Source: Arthrobacter sp. M4 (lineage in GTDB: Bacteria > Actinomycetota > Actinomycetes > Actinomycetales > Micrococcaceae). From it: 60,430 nt of DNA. Positions 25,818-34,472 of the stretch are shown here, piece after piece. Both the position numbers and the translations under genes were made by a program. The notes beneath the pieces were generated by a model. It had not been told where the DNA came from. It saw only the letters and a program-made list of their open reading frames with translations, and searched no databases. The DNA lies in contig NZ_JAIWYX010000019.1 in NCBI RefSeq assembly GCF_020251205.1, positions 1 to 60,430 on the forward strand. Reading direction: 5' to 3'. Every line of letters starts with the position of its first letter. Position 1 is the stretch's first letter.

Positions 25818-25931
25818 GTGGATGATCCCCCCGCGTGCAAATGGATGAAAAGTCTTGTCCACAGCCTAGGTGCGTGCCACAAACCCCGCGATGGGGAGCG
25901 GTCCCCATGAGATTTGGCCAGCGCTTAAAGA

Positions 25932-25980
25932 ACGACGACGGCTGGTGCGGTTCACATGGAACCGCACCAGCCGCCGTCGT
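25932..25980 (-). terminator. Rho-independent terminator after ppa
   Basis: A 21-bp hairpin (arms 25932-25952 and 25960-25980, one mismatch, 7-base loop). On the minus strand it is followed by TTCTTT, so it ends the ppa transcript. It lies 62 bases after the ppa stop and before the WXG operon start region. Confidence 0.85.
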
Positions 25981-26041
25981 GCAAGTCAAACTTCCCGGAG
26001 GCGGTGGCCGCGCAGGAAGGCCGCGCAGGAGGTTGCGGGCC

Positions 26042-26530
26042 TTAGTGCCCTTCGGCCTTGAAGCGCTTGATGGAAGCCTCCAGCTCAGCCTCGGCAGCTG
26101 CGCGGTCAGCCCAGCCCTCGGCCTTGACCCACTTGCCCGGTTCCAGGTCCTTGTAGCGGGTGAAGAAGTGCTCGATCTCCTTGATCAGGAATTCGTTGAC
26201 GTCGGAGACTTCCTGGATGTGGTCGAAGCGCGGGTCGGCCGGAACGCACAGGATCTTGGCGTCTCCACCGCCGTCGTCGGTCATGTTGAACACGCCGATC
26301 GGGCGGGACTCGACGATGACGCCCGGGTGCAGGTCGAAATCCTGCAGGAGCACCAGTGCGTCCAGCGGGTCGCCATCTTCGCCCAGCGTGTTCTCGAAGT
26401 AGCCGTAGTGGGTGGGGTACTGCATGGAGGTGAAAAGGACGCGGTCCAGGCGGACGCGGCCAGTTTCGTGGTCAACCTCGTACTTGACTCGCGATCCCTT
26501 GGGGATCTCGATGGTCACGTCGTGCTTCAT
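26042..26530 (-). CDS. ppa: Inorganic pyrophosphatase (family I)
   Basis: A 162-aa protein matching family I soluble pyrophosphatases: IEIPKGSRVKYEVDHETG at the start, the metal motif DGDPLDALVLL near residue 55, and VPADPRFDHIQEVSD. Hydrolyses PPi to drive biosynthesis; cytoplasmic. Start ATG 26530 follows AAGGAG. Divergent from dacB. Confidence 0.96.
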   Translation of the reverse strand: MKHDVTIEIPKGSRVKYEVDHETGRVRLDRVLFTSMQYPTHYGYFENTLGEDGDPLDALVLLQDFDLHPGVIVESRPIGVFNMTDDGGGDAKILCVPADPRFDHIQEVSDVNEFLIKEIEHFFTRYKDLEPGKWVKAEGWADRAAAEAELEASIKRFKAEGH

Positions 26531-26667
26531 GGAATGCTCCTTGACGGTATTGGCATGGGCGCGGCAAATGACCAGCCGGCGCCGCCGACTACTATTGAGG
26601 ATATAGGGACAGGCCCGGGTTTCTTGAAACGGCGGGGATATTTCAAGACTGACAGGACCAGTGCTGC

Positions 26668-28128
26668 ATGACGCGCGACTATAGCCGGGACGCCGGCCGC
26701 CCGCTCGCAGCGGTTCTCGCCAAGTATCTTTTGCCGGTGCTTTTGCTGGCCGTTCTCGCTGGCCTGCTTATGCCGCTCGGTATGGCGATCGCCCCAGGTT
26801 TCACCGGCCCGGCGGCCTCGCCGACCCCTACTATTCCGGCCTGGCAGTTGCCTCCTGCGGCACTCGCCCAGCCCAGCGCCGTCGCGCCTTTGAGCAGTTC
26901 CGCGCCCGTGCCGGACGCCGCAGCGGTTACCCGACTAATCACACCTTTATTAACGCCCGACGGCGATGGCGGCTTCACCGGTGTTGTGCAGGACGCGCTG
27001 ACGGGCGCCGTCTTGTTCGACCGCGGGGGCGACCAGAACCGCGTGCCGGCGTCGAACACCAAGCTGCTCACCGCCGTCGCAGCATTGCGGGCCCTGGGTC
27101 CTGACGCAGTCTTCACCACCAAGGTGCTGGCCGGCGGTGACGGGAAGACTGTGGTCCTGACGGGCGGAGGCGACGTGCTGCTGGGTGCTGGTGCCTCGAA
27201 GCCCGAGGCCGTGCTTGGACACGCCGGGCTGGCGACCTTGGCCGAGGGAACCGTCAAGGCGCTCGCCGCACGCGGAGTCACAGGACAGATCACGGTACAA
27301 GTGGACGATTCCCTGTACAGCGGCCCGGCGTTGAACCCCGCATGGAGCCCCGAGGACGTCGCTGCGGGGGAGACGGCGCCACTGTTCCCCATTGCCCTGA
27401 ACTCGGCCCGCACCGATCCGGGATCCACCACAGGTCCGCGGCCGCAGGACGCCGCCCTTTCCGCCGCCCAAGCCTTTGCTTCCCAGCTTGCGACGGTGGG
27501 TGCCGCCTCAGGGCTGTCGGTTGCTCCCGGCGTCGAACGCGGTAAAGGCCAGCCGGACACTGTGCTGGCGGCAGCGGAGTCGGCTCCCGTCAGCCAGCAG
27601 GTGGACCACATGCTGCAGGTCTCCGACAATTACCTGGCCGAGACGCTGGGCCGGATGACAGCACACGTTGCAGGCTTGCCAGCCAGCAACGACGGCGCCA
27701 CGGCGGCCGTACGGGACCAGTTGGAGAAGCTGGGCATCGCCACCGGGAAGCTCCAGCTGGCCGACGTTTCGGGGCTGTCCCTTGGAAACCAAGTGACAGC
27801 GCTGCAGTTCTCCGAGGTGGTGCGCGCCATTACCTCTGGACAAGACACCCGGCTTCGCGCTGCCCTGGCGGGTTTCCCGGTGGCGGGGCTCAGCGGAACC
27901 TTGGGCGACCGGTACCTGGATGCTGCAACCGCCCAGGGTGCCGGGCTGGTCCGGGCGAAGACGGGCACGTTGAACTCTGTCCTGGCGCTGAGCGGCTATG
28001 TGGTGGACGCGGACGGCAGGCTGCTGGTCTTCTCCTTCATCGGAAATGGGCTGACTCCAGGTGCGGCGGGGAACAAGCAGGCGCTGGACAAGGCGGCGTC
28101 GGTGCTGGCCTCCTGCGGGTGCCGGTAG
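26668..28128 (+). CDS. dacB: D-alanyl-D-alanine carboxypeptidase/endopeptidase (PBP4 family)
   Basis: A 486-aa penicillin-binding protein of peptidase family S13. An N-terminal membrane segment (YLLPVLLLAVLAGLLMPLGM) anchors or exports it. The three active-site motifs are S129-N-T-K132, S319-D-N321 and K431-T-G433. It trims peptidoglycan stem peptides in the cell wall. First gene of a run with the DUF2342 protease, tilS and hpt, the usual order in Micrococcales. Confidence 0.94.
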   Translation: MTRDYSRDAGRPLAAVLAKYLLPVLLLAVLAGLLMPLGMAIAPGFTGPAASPTPTIPAWQLPPAALAQPSAVAPLSSSAPVPDAAAVTRLITPLLTPDGDGGFTGVVQDALTGAVLFDRGGDQNRVPASNTKLLTAVAALRALGPDAVFTTKVLAGGDGKTVVLTGGGDVLLGAGASKPEAVLGHAGLATLAEGTVKALAARGVTGQITVQVDDSLYSGPALNPAWSPEDVAAGETAPLFPIALNSARTDPGSTTGPRPQDAALSAAQAFASQLATVGAASGLSVAPGVERGKGQPDTVLAAAESAPVSQQVDHMLQVSDNYLAETLGRMTAHVAGLPASNDGATAAVRDQLEKLGIATGKLQLADVSGLSLGNQVTALQFSEVVRAITSGQDTRLRAALAGFPVAGLSGTLGDRYLDAATAQGAGLVRAKTGTLNSVLALSGYVVDADGRLLVFSFIGNGLTPGAAGNKQALDKAASVLASCGCR

Positions 28129-28203
28129 GCGCGGGCCGGAGATTCCTCCGCGTGGAGCGAACTTAAGAGCGCATGCCCAGCCGCCTGTGATCTGATGGAA
28201 GCT

Positions 28204-29310
28204 ATGGAGACCACAGAACAGGCCCCGTCCCTCATCAACTGGGAGTTGGCCGCCTCCACTGCGGCGCGGCTTGCCCCACCCGGCCCGGCGCTGTCGCCCA
28301 CGGAGATTTCCATGGCCGTGGACAATCTGCGGCACATGGCTGACGCGTCCGTGCCGCACGTCCATGAGATCACTGGCCTTGAAAGTGCCAGGGACCTGCG
28401 TGATTCCCACGTATTGGTGGTGGACAGGGCAACGTGGTCCAAGGCCAATACGCAAAGCTTCGCCGTCATGATGAAGCCAGCGTTGGAGCAACTCCTGGCT
28501 CGACGGCGCGGGCCTGCAATCACTCCCGCCGCGGCAGCAGTGAGCGGAGCCATCACGGGCAGCCAGCTTGGCGCGGTCCTCGCCTTCCTGTCCAGCAAAG
28601 TATTGGGCCAGTACGACCCCTTCGCGGCGCTTGCACCAGAGGCCAAGGTCCCGCCGGCAGGGCGGCTCCTCCTGGTCGCTCCGAACATCATCACCGTTGA
28701 ACGGGAACTCAACGTGGATCCGGACGACTTCCGTCTCTGGGTCTGCCTGCATGAGCAGACCCACCGCGTACAGTTCGCCGCGGCACCCTGGCTCCGTCAC
28801 CACATGCTCGCCGAGGTCGAGAAGCTCAGCCAGCACCTGGTGGGCAACGTGGACACGCTGATGGAACGGGCAGCCGCTGCCGCGAAGTCCCTTCGGGACC
28901 GCTCCGCTTCCGGCACCATGCCGCGCCGGGGCGCCATCCTTGACCTTTTGCAGGGGCCGGAGGAGAAAGAGTCCATCTCGCACCTGACCGCGGTGATGAG
29001 CCTCCTTGAAGGTCACGCCAACGTGGTTATGGATGCAGTGGATGCCAGCATCGTTCCCTCGGTCAAGACCATTCGCCAGCGCTTCAATGCCCGCAGCCAG
29101 GACCGTGGCATCGTGGAGAAGTTCATCCGCAACCTGTTGGGGCTCGACGCGAAAATGCGGCAGTACACGGATGGCGCCAAGTTCGTCCGGGCCGTGGTGG
29201 ACCAGGCTGGGATGCAGGGCTTCAACCGCGTTTGGGAATCTGCCGACCACCTGCCCACCGAAACTGAAATCCACAACCCCAAGCAGTGGCTTGAGCGGAT
29301 GGGGCTGTGA
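28204..29310 (+). CDS. Zinc-dependent metalloprotease (DUF2342 family)
   Basis: About 368 aa (an ATG nine bases earlier, 28195, gives three more residues). The motif HEQTH (about residues 183-187) in LWVCLHEQTHRVQF is a zincin site; LLEGHANVVMDAVD downstream gives the likely third ligand region. The family is sometimes labelled F420-biosynthesis-associated, but the role is unproven. It overlaps tilS by 4 bases (GTGA). Confidence 0.88.
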   Translation: METTEQAPSLINWELAASTAARLAPPGPALSPTEISMAVDNLRHMADASVPHVHEITGLESARDLRDSHVLVVDRATWSKANTQSFAVMMKPALEQLLARRRGPAITPAAAAVSGAITGSQLGAVLAFLSSKVLGQYDPFAALAPEAKVPPAGRLLLVAPNIITVERELNVDPDDFRLWVCLHEQTHRVQFAAAPWLRHHMLAEVEKLSQHLVGNVDTLMERAAAAAKSLRDRSASGTMPRRGAILDLLQGPEEKESISHLTAVMSLLEGHANVVMDAVDASIVPSVKTIRQRFNARSQDRGIVEKFIRNLLGLDAKMRQYTDGAKFVRAVVDQAGMQGFNRVWESADHLPTETEIHNPKQWLERMGL

Positions 29311-30467
29311 CGCCAGAGTCGGCACTGCTGCCCGACGGCGCGGCGTCGCACGGCGTTTCGCGGCGCGGGCGGCGCGCACCGGGACGATTGTCGCCGGTGG
29401 TCGGCAAGGCCCGCAGGATGCTCCAGGACGCGCTGGCAAGCGTTGGCTATCCGCAGCGAATCCTTGTTGCGTGCAGCGGCGGGCCGGATTCTTTGGCCCT
29501 TGCCGCCGTCGCCGCCTACTTCGCCCGGCGGGGGCACGTTGACGGCCACCCCATCGCGGTGGCGGCCGCCGTCGTCGATCATCAACTGCAGGCGGGCTCA
29601 GCCGCTGTCGCCGAGCGCACGGCCGGGATCCTTGGCGACCTCGGCTTGTCGCCCGTTGTGGTGCGGGCCGTCGACGTCGCGTCAACCGGTTTCGGGCCCG
29701 AGGCAGCCGCACGCGACGCCCGGCACGCCGCACTTGATCGGCTCGCCGACGAGCTCGACTGTAGCTTCATACTCCTTGGCCACACGCTGGACGATCAGGC
29801 CGAGCAGGTGTTGCTGGGGCTCGCCCGCGGCTCCGGGACACGATCCCTCTCCGGCATGCGCCCCTTGCGGGGCCGCCTGCTGAGGCCGTTCCTTGGCCTG
29901 CGACGCTCCGAGACGCTCGAAATCTGCACGGTGGAGGGCTTGGAGCCTTGGCATGATCCCAGCAACGCGGACACGTCGCTTGCCCGTTCGCGGACCCGCG
30001 TGGAAGTCATGCCGATCCTTGAAGAGAAGCTCGGCCCCGGCGTCGCCGAATCCCTGGCCCGGACAGCGTCCATCCTCCAACAGGATGCGGACTTCCTGGA
30101 CGAGCTGGCAGAAGCTCGCTATGGGGAGCTCGCCGTGAAGTCCGACGACGGCGTGTGGCTTCCCGAGGATGACGTCCGGGAGATGCCTCCCGCCTTAAGG
30201 TTCCGCGTGATCGCCAAGGCCGCTGCCGCCGTCGGAGGTCAACAGCCCAGCCACGGCAGGCTCCAGGCCGCCGAGGCCCTGCTGCGCCGGCGAGGTTCAG
30301 CCGGGCCTGTTCAGCTGCCCGGGGGAGTCAGTGTGTATCGCGTGTCGCTGGCGGAATTGGAGCGTGAACGGGCCACCGTGGACAAGCTTGACGATGCCAA
30401 TTTTGTGGGTGATCGCGCCCGCTGTGGGAAGCTAGTATTCCGGCAGCTCACATCGCCCCAACCTTAG
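29307..30467 (+). CDS. tilS: tRNA(Ile)-lysidine synthase
   Basis: A 386-aa PP-loop ATPase with the motif S57-G-G-P-D-S62 in ILVACSGGPDSLALAA. DARHAALDRLADELDCSFILLGHTLDDQAEQVLL is the conserved second block. It modifies C34 of tRNA-Ile(CAU) to lysidine. It starts at GTG with a 35-residue Arg/Gly-rich extension, so the true start could be later. Followed by hpt after 30 bases. Confidence 0.95.
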   Translation: MTPESALLPDGAASHGVSRRGRRAPGRLSPVVGKARRMLQDALASVGYPQRILVACSGGPDSLALAAVAAYFARRGHVDGHPIAVAAAVVDHQLQAGSAAVAERTAGILGDLGLSPVVVRAVDVASTGFGPEAAARDARHAALDRLADELDCSFILLGHTLDDQAEQVLLGLARGSGTRSLSGMRPLRGRLLRPFLGLRRSETLEICTVEGLEPWHDPSNADTSLARSRTRVEVMPILEEKLGPGVAESLARTASILQQDADFLDELAEARYGELAVKSDDGVWLPEDDVREMPPALRFRVIAKAAAAVGGQQPSHGRLQAAEALLRRRGSAGPVQLPGGVSVYRVSLAELERERATVDKLDDANFVGDRARCGKLVFRQLTSPQP

Positions 30468-30497
30468 CCGCACCCAACGCATCTACAGGAGCAATCG

Positions 30498-31049
30498 GTG
30501 GATTCACACGACGTCCAGGCAGACCTTAAGCACGTTCTCTACACCAAGGACCAGATCCAGGGTCGGATTGCCGAACTGGCGGCAGAGATCGACAAGGATT
30601 ATGAAGGCCGCGAACTCCTGATTGTTGGTGTCCTCAAGGGTGCCGTAATGGTGATGGCAGACCTCGCACGGGCCCTGCACACGCACGTCAGCATGGACTG
30701 GATGGCTGTGTCCTCCTATGGCTCCGGTACGCAGTCCTCCGGCGTGGTGCGGATCCTGAAGGACCTGGACACGGACCTCATGGGCAAAGACGTGCTGATT
30801 GTCGAGGACATCATCGACTCCGGCCTCACCCTGTCCTGGCTGAAGACCAACCTCGAGTCCCGCGGTACCGCCAGCGTTGAGATCTGCACGGCCTTCCGCA
30901 AGCCCGCGGCCGCCAAGGTGGAGATCGACGTGAAGTACGTCGGTTTCGACATCCCCAACGAGTTTGTTGTGGGCTACGGCCTGGACTACGCGGAGAAGTA
31001 CCGCAACCTGGACTTCGTGGGCACCCTGGCCCCGCACGTTTACGAGTAG
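30498..31049 (+). CDS. hpt: Hypoxanthine phosphoribosyltransferase
   Basis: A 183-aa purine salvage enzyme. The PRPP loop is VLIVEDIIDSGLTLSWL (acidic pair E103-D104), with LLIVGVLKGAVMVMADLARAL and SSYGSGTQSSGVVRILKD as the other conserved blocks. GTG start after AGGAG. In related genomes ftsH normally follows directly; here a 17.8-kb sugar-utilisation block intervenes. Confidence 0.95.
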   Translation: MDSHDVQADLKHVLYTKDQIQGRIAELAAEIDKDYEGRELLIVGVLKGAVMVMADLARALHTHVSMDWMAVSSYGSGTQSSGVVRILKDLDTDLMGKDVLIVEDIIDSGLTLSWLKTNLESRGTASVEICTAFRKPAAAKVEIDVKYVGFDIPNEFVVGYGLDYAEKYRNLDFVGTLAPHVYE

Positions 31050-31069
31050 CCCCCTTCTTTCTTGCGCAC

Positions 31070-31124
31070 GAGTTGGCATTAGATAGCAATGTTTCGCGGA
31101 TTTATTGCCATCTAATGCCAACTC
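31070..31124. repeat. Imperfect 21-bp inverted repeat after hpt
   Basis: Arms 31070-31090 and 31104-31124 begin GAGTTGGCATTAGAT and pair with one mismatch around a 13-base loop. No T-run follows, so it is not a classic terminator. It lies between convergent hpt and the broken GH91 gene and is much more AT-rich than its surroundings. Confidence 0.7.
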
Positions 31125-31140
31125 GGCGAGGTGGGGTGGG

Positions 31141-32345
31141 CTATGGAGTAGCCCGGAACGCGTAGTTGCTGGCGTAGCTGACCACTTGGTTGCTGTCGCC
31201 GCTGTCCAGCACCTTGCAGCCGGATGTTGATACATCCAGCACCACGGTGTGCACGGCGATCCCGGAAACAGTGTTGTTGGTGGCGATGTAGTTGTTGTTT
31301 CCGGACGCCACAAGGATGATGGTTGGCGTCTGCCCGGAGGGGGTCACGGAGGCCTGCGGCACGTCGTAGCTGAAATGGTTGCTGGTCACCGTATTGCTGC
31401 TGCCGGCGATGTGGACCAGCCCAAAGAGGTCGTCCAGCCCGTTGTTGTAGGGCTTGAGCGGATCGAATGGTTCCATCTGGCGGAGGAAGTGGTTGGCGCT
31501 CACCAGGTTCTCCGTGCAGGCACCCTCGAAGTTCACCATGCCGGGGTAGAAGGCGTGGAGGCGGTTGGCTGTGATCGAGGACCGTGTGCAGTTCTTGAAG
31601 TGAACGCTGCTTTTGCCACGCGGGAAGATGTTGTTCCCGGACACCAGCAGTCCAAAGTGGCCCTCGGCAAAGACGGAGAAGCCCACGTAGCCTGCGCCGA
31701 TCAGGTTGTCGGTGACCTTGGACGCCTGCCCGGAACCAGTGAGCTCGATGCAGGAACCGCACTCGGCCAGGAAGTTGCCGCTCACGCTGAGGGCGTCCGT
31801 GTCGCGAACCACCAGGCCGTGCTCCAGGTAGACCATGCCCATGCCCTCCACCCGGCAGGAATCGTTGGCGGAGTCGAACTTGATGCCGGTCTTGCCGTTG
31901 ACGTAGGAATTCTGGTTGGTGCCGAAGGAGACGCCGTCCAGGCAGAAGTTCTGGAAGACGATGGAGCTGAGGCGTGGGTCGCCGGTGCGGAAAACGCGGA
32001 AGGCCTCAGCGTTGCCGTCCGTGTTTTCGACCCGGATTCGGCTGCCGCCCGGGTTGATCTCGTTCCAGCTGGACGTGTTGCCGGCGTTGTATCGAATGCT
32101 CAGCGATGTGAAGCCGTGCCCTGAGCCGCGGATCGTCAGGAAGCTGATGTCGACGTTGACGCGGGTCTTAAGTGAGTAGTCTCCCGGAGGAATGTAGATC
32201 ACGGCCCCGGGTTTGGAGGCTTGGCTGGTCTGCGGCTTTTGACGTCGGCGATGATGCTGTTGATGATCAGTCCGATGTCGTTGTACGGGGTGGCCGAGGG
32301 ATTTCCGGGAACGGACCAAGTGGTCACGTCATACACGGTGGTCAA
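31141..32345 (-). pseudogene. GH91 inulin fructotransferase-like gene with a frameshift
   Basis: A right-handed beta-helix protein of family GH91. It would start at TTG 32345 after GAGGAG and read TTVYDVTTWSVPGNPSATP...IINSIIADVKSR. One base is missing at about 32232, after which the other frame continues QTSQASKPGAVIYIPPGDYSLKTRV to the stop at 31141. It is clearly homologous to the intact gene at 39061. It has VSGNFLAECGSCIEL where the intact copy has VHDNFIAECGSCIEL, so the Asp of the likely catalytic Asp/Glu pair is Gly. It was probably the extracellular, difructose-anhydride-forming enzyme. Sequencing error at the single base cannot be excluded. Confidence 0.8.
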
Positions 32346-32442
32346 AGCTTCTCCTCACTTCTTTGGGGTGCTTGGGTAGTGCAGGCGCGTTCGAACAATG
32401 CGATCACTTGCCACGGTGACGCACAGGATTTTCGTGGTTTGC

Positions 32443-32631
32443 CTAGAGGACTCCGATGATCCGGTGATGGCCTGGCCGCTGTGGGGCGCTGTCAGGTGCG
32501 GTTGCCGCTTGGCTGCCGCGGTTCGCCGCATCTGCCTGGTTGGCGGAAACGACGACGGCGGCCGCCGCCAGCGCCATCGCGGGCAGCCCGCGAAGGATGC
32601 TCCGCCTGCTCAAGGTAGGGGTGGGCTTCAC
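32443..32631 (-). CDS. Orphan Tat signal peptide, probably the detached N-terminus of the GH91 gene
   Basis: A 62-aa frame starting at GTG after AAGGAG (6-base spacing). It holds a twin-arginine motif SRRSILRG, a hydrophobic run and a likely cleavage site at ADA-A, then a polar stretch ending at a stop. It lies 98 bases upstream of the TTG of the GH91 frame, in a different frame. Secreted GH91 enzymes carry such a leader, so this is best read as a remnant of the intact gene. Confidence 0.6.
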   Translation of the reverse strand: MKPTPTLSRRSILRGLPAMALAAAAVVVSANQADAANRGSQAATAPDSAPQRPGHHRIIGVL

Positions 32632-32643
32632 ATGATTCTCCTT

Positions 32644-32738
32644 TGAACTCGGAACTTGGAACTTTGAACTCGGAACTTGGACGTGACCGGGATCGGGTTT
32701 GGACCCTGGTTGGGTTTGGACCCTGGTCGGGTTTGGAA
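32644..32738. repeat. Short direct repeats upstream of the GH91 remnant
   Basis: Two copies of TTGAACTCGGAACTTGG (about 18-bp spacing) are followed by three copies of GGGTTTGGACCCTGG-like units. No gene. The rest of 32632-33113 contains the operators and promoter listed separately. Confidence 0.7.
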
Positions 32739-32896
32739 CGGGCCGCCACCACCAGGAGGAGCATCAATTCAGCAGATCAAGCGGGTTCCGGCCCGAGGAA
32801 GCCGCCTGCAGTTTCAATGACCCGTGCCCCGGGTTCCGATGGTCACGGCCGTACAACTAGCGCTGCCAAAAACTTGCCAAATCCGCCAAAAAGTGC

Positions 32897-32909
32897 CAAA
32901 ACGGTTTTG
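32897..32909. promoter_or_regulatory. LacI-type operator candidate CAAAACGGTTTTG
   Basis: A 13-bp palindrome with a central G, between the GH91 remnant (minus strand) and the CUT1 operon (plus strand). It has the same CAAAACG half as the site at 33021-33037. Confidence 0.5.
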
Positions 32910-32981
32910 CATCGTGGCGCGCATCACTTTAGGGCCCAAAAATCCGCGCCGTCAAGAGGAAAACTTTTTCTCTTGCGATGG

Positions 32982-33037
32982 TTGACATGTCGCTCGTTGA
33001 GGTTCTAATGTCGTGCCAAGTCGTTTTGGCAAAACGA
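32982..33037 (+). promoter_or_regulatory. Promoter and LacI-type operator of the CUT1 ABC operon
   Basis: A -35 TTGACA (32982-32987), 18-base spacer and -10 TAATGT (33006-33011). Nine bases later is the 17-bp palindrome TCGTTTTGGCAAAACGA (33021-33037). An operator just after the -10 box would block transcription. The LacI genes at 36361 and 40538 are the candidate repressors. Confidence 0.6.
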
Positions 33038-33113
33038 TTTGTCAATCCCCATCCAAGTTTTGCTATTCCGTTCCGATTGAATCCGTTCCGCAAGAGAAAG
33101 GGAGCCGACAGCG

Positions 33114-34394
33114 ATGTCCTCTCGAAAGACCATCTCAAGGCTCGTCGCCATCGGCGGCATCTGCACCGCCGTCGTGCTGGCCGCAACCGGATGCGGCGCT
33201 GGGGGTCCGGCAGCGTCCGGCAGCACCGCAAGCAACACCATCAATGTCCTGGTCGAGGCCGGTGGCCACGCAGAACTGGCCGGCGTGGCCGATGTGTGCA
33301 AGAAGGAGACCGGCATCGAGGCCAACTTCGTGGAGCTTCCCTACGAAGGCCTGTTCAACCGCCTGTCCAGTGAGTTCTCCTCCGGCAACGTTTCCTTCGA
33401 CGTCGCCGCACTGGACTCCGTGTGGATCCCAAGCTTCAAGGACGCCGTACAGCCCATCGACGAACTCTTCACCGATGAGGCCAAGAAGGACATCTTCCCG
33501 GCCCTCGTCAAGGAAGCCAACGTCAACGGCCACTTCATCGGCATGCCCGCCTGGACCAACGCGGAGATCATCCTCTACCGCAAAGACCTTTTCGAAGACG
33601 CTAAGAACAAGGCCGACTTCAAGGCCAAGTACGGCTACGAACTTGCCGCCCCCACCACCTGGAAGCAGTACCAGGACATCTCCGAGTTCTTCACCAAGGA
33701 CGGCATGTTCGGCACCGACGTAAAGGGCGCCGTCGAAACCGAATGGCTGGCCCACGTGCTGCAGGCCGGCTCCCCGATGGTCCTGGATGACAAGAACAAT
33801 GTGGTCATCGACAACGCCGCGCACAAAGAAGCCCTGGACTTCTACACCAGCCTGGTGAAGTCCGCTCCTTCCGGTGCCGCGCAGGTTGACTGGGCCGCCG
33901 CGCAGAACCTCTTCAACCAGGGCAAGACCGCCATGACCCGGTTCTGGGCCCATGCGTACCGGCAGATCCCCAAGGACGCCGCGGTGTTCGGCAAGGTTGG
34001 TGCCGCCCCCATGATCGGCGGTTCGGCCGGCGTCGCGGGTGTCCCGGGACCTTGGTACCTGTCCGTCCCCAAGGCCACCAAGAACTCGGATGCAGCAAAG
34101 AAGTTCATCAAGTGCGCCTACGACCACAACGACCTGGGCATCGAGTCCAAGCTGGGCCTCGCCGCCCGCATCTCGGCCTTCGAGAAGTACCAGGACAAGC
34201 CCGGCTACGAGAGCTTCAAGCCGTTGATCCAGACGCTCAACGCCAAGGCCACGGCAACCCGTCCGGCAACGGCCAAGTGGCAGCAGATTGTTGATACGGT
34301 CCTTACTCCGACCCTCCAGAAGGCTGTGGCCGGCGGAGACAGCTCAGCCCTTCTGGCCGAGGCCAAGACCAAGGTCCAGGCCCTCCTCAAGTAA
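33114..34394 (+). CDS. Sugar ABC transporter substrate-binding lipoprotein (CUT1)
   Basis: A 426-aa extracellular solute-binding protein. The N-terminus has a lipoprotein signal ending in LAATGCG (Cys is the lipidated residue). The body matches family 1 binding proteins: NTINVLVEAGGHAELAGVADVCKKETGIEANF, then NVVIDNAAHKEALDFYTSLV and a C-terminal AGVPGPWYLSVPKATKNSDAAKKF. In this setting the ligand is probably a fructan oligomer or difructose anhydride. GGGAG lies before the ATG. Confidence 0.9.
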   Translation: MSSRKTISRLVAIGGICTAVVLAATGCGAGGPAASGSTASNTINVLVEAGGHAELAGVADVCKKETGIEANFVELPYEGLFNRLSSEFSSGNVSFDVAALDSVWIPSFKDAVQPIDELFTDEAKKDIFPALVKEANVNGHFIGMPAWTNAEIILYRKDLFEDAKNKADFKAKYGYELAAPTTWKQYQDISEFFTKDGMFGTDVKGAVETEWLAHVLQAGSPMVLDDKNNVVIDNAAHKEALDFYTSLVKSAPSGAAQVDWAAAQNLFNQGKTAMTRFWAHAYRQIPKDAAVFGKVGAAPMIGGSAGVAGVPGPWYLSVPKATKNSDAAKKFIKCAYDHNDLGIESKLGLAARISAFEKYQDKPGYESFKPLIQTLNAKATATRPATAKWQQIVDTVLTPTLQKAVAGGDSSALLAEAKTKVQALLK

Positions 34395-34472
34395 GACTCC
34401 GCGGCCGGCACCTGCGATCCCAACAGCAGGATGCGGTGCCGGCCGCGGCCCCAACCAGCGGAAGAGAATCCC

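Noticed and set aside
27508..29733. A 741-codon open frame on the minus strand
   Set aside because: It lies opposite dacB, the DUF2342 protease and tilS, which have clear motifs. The translation is Arg/Pro/Gly-rich with no family pattern, as usual for antisense frames in high-GC DNA.
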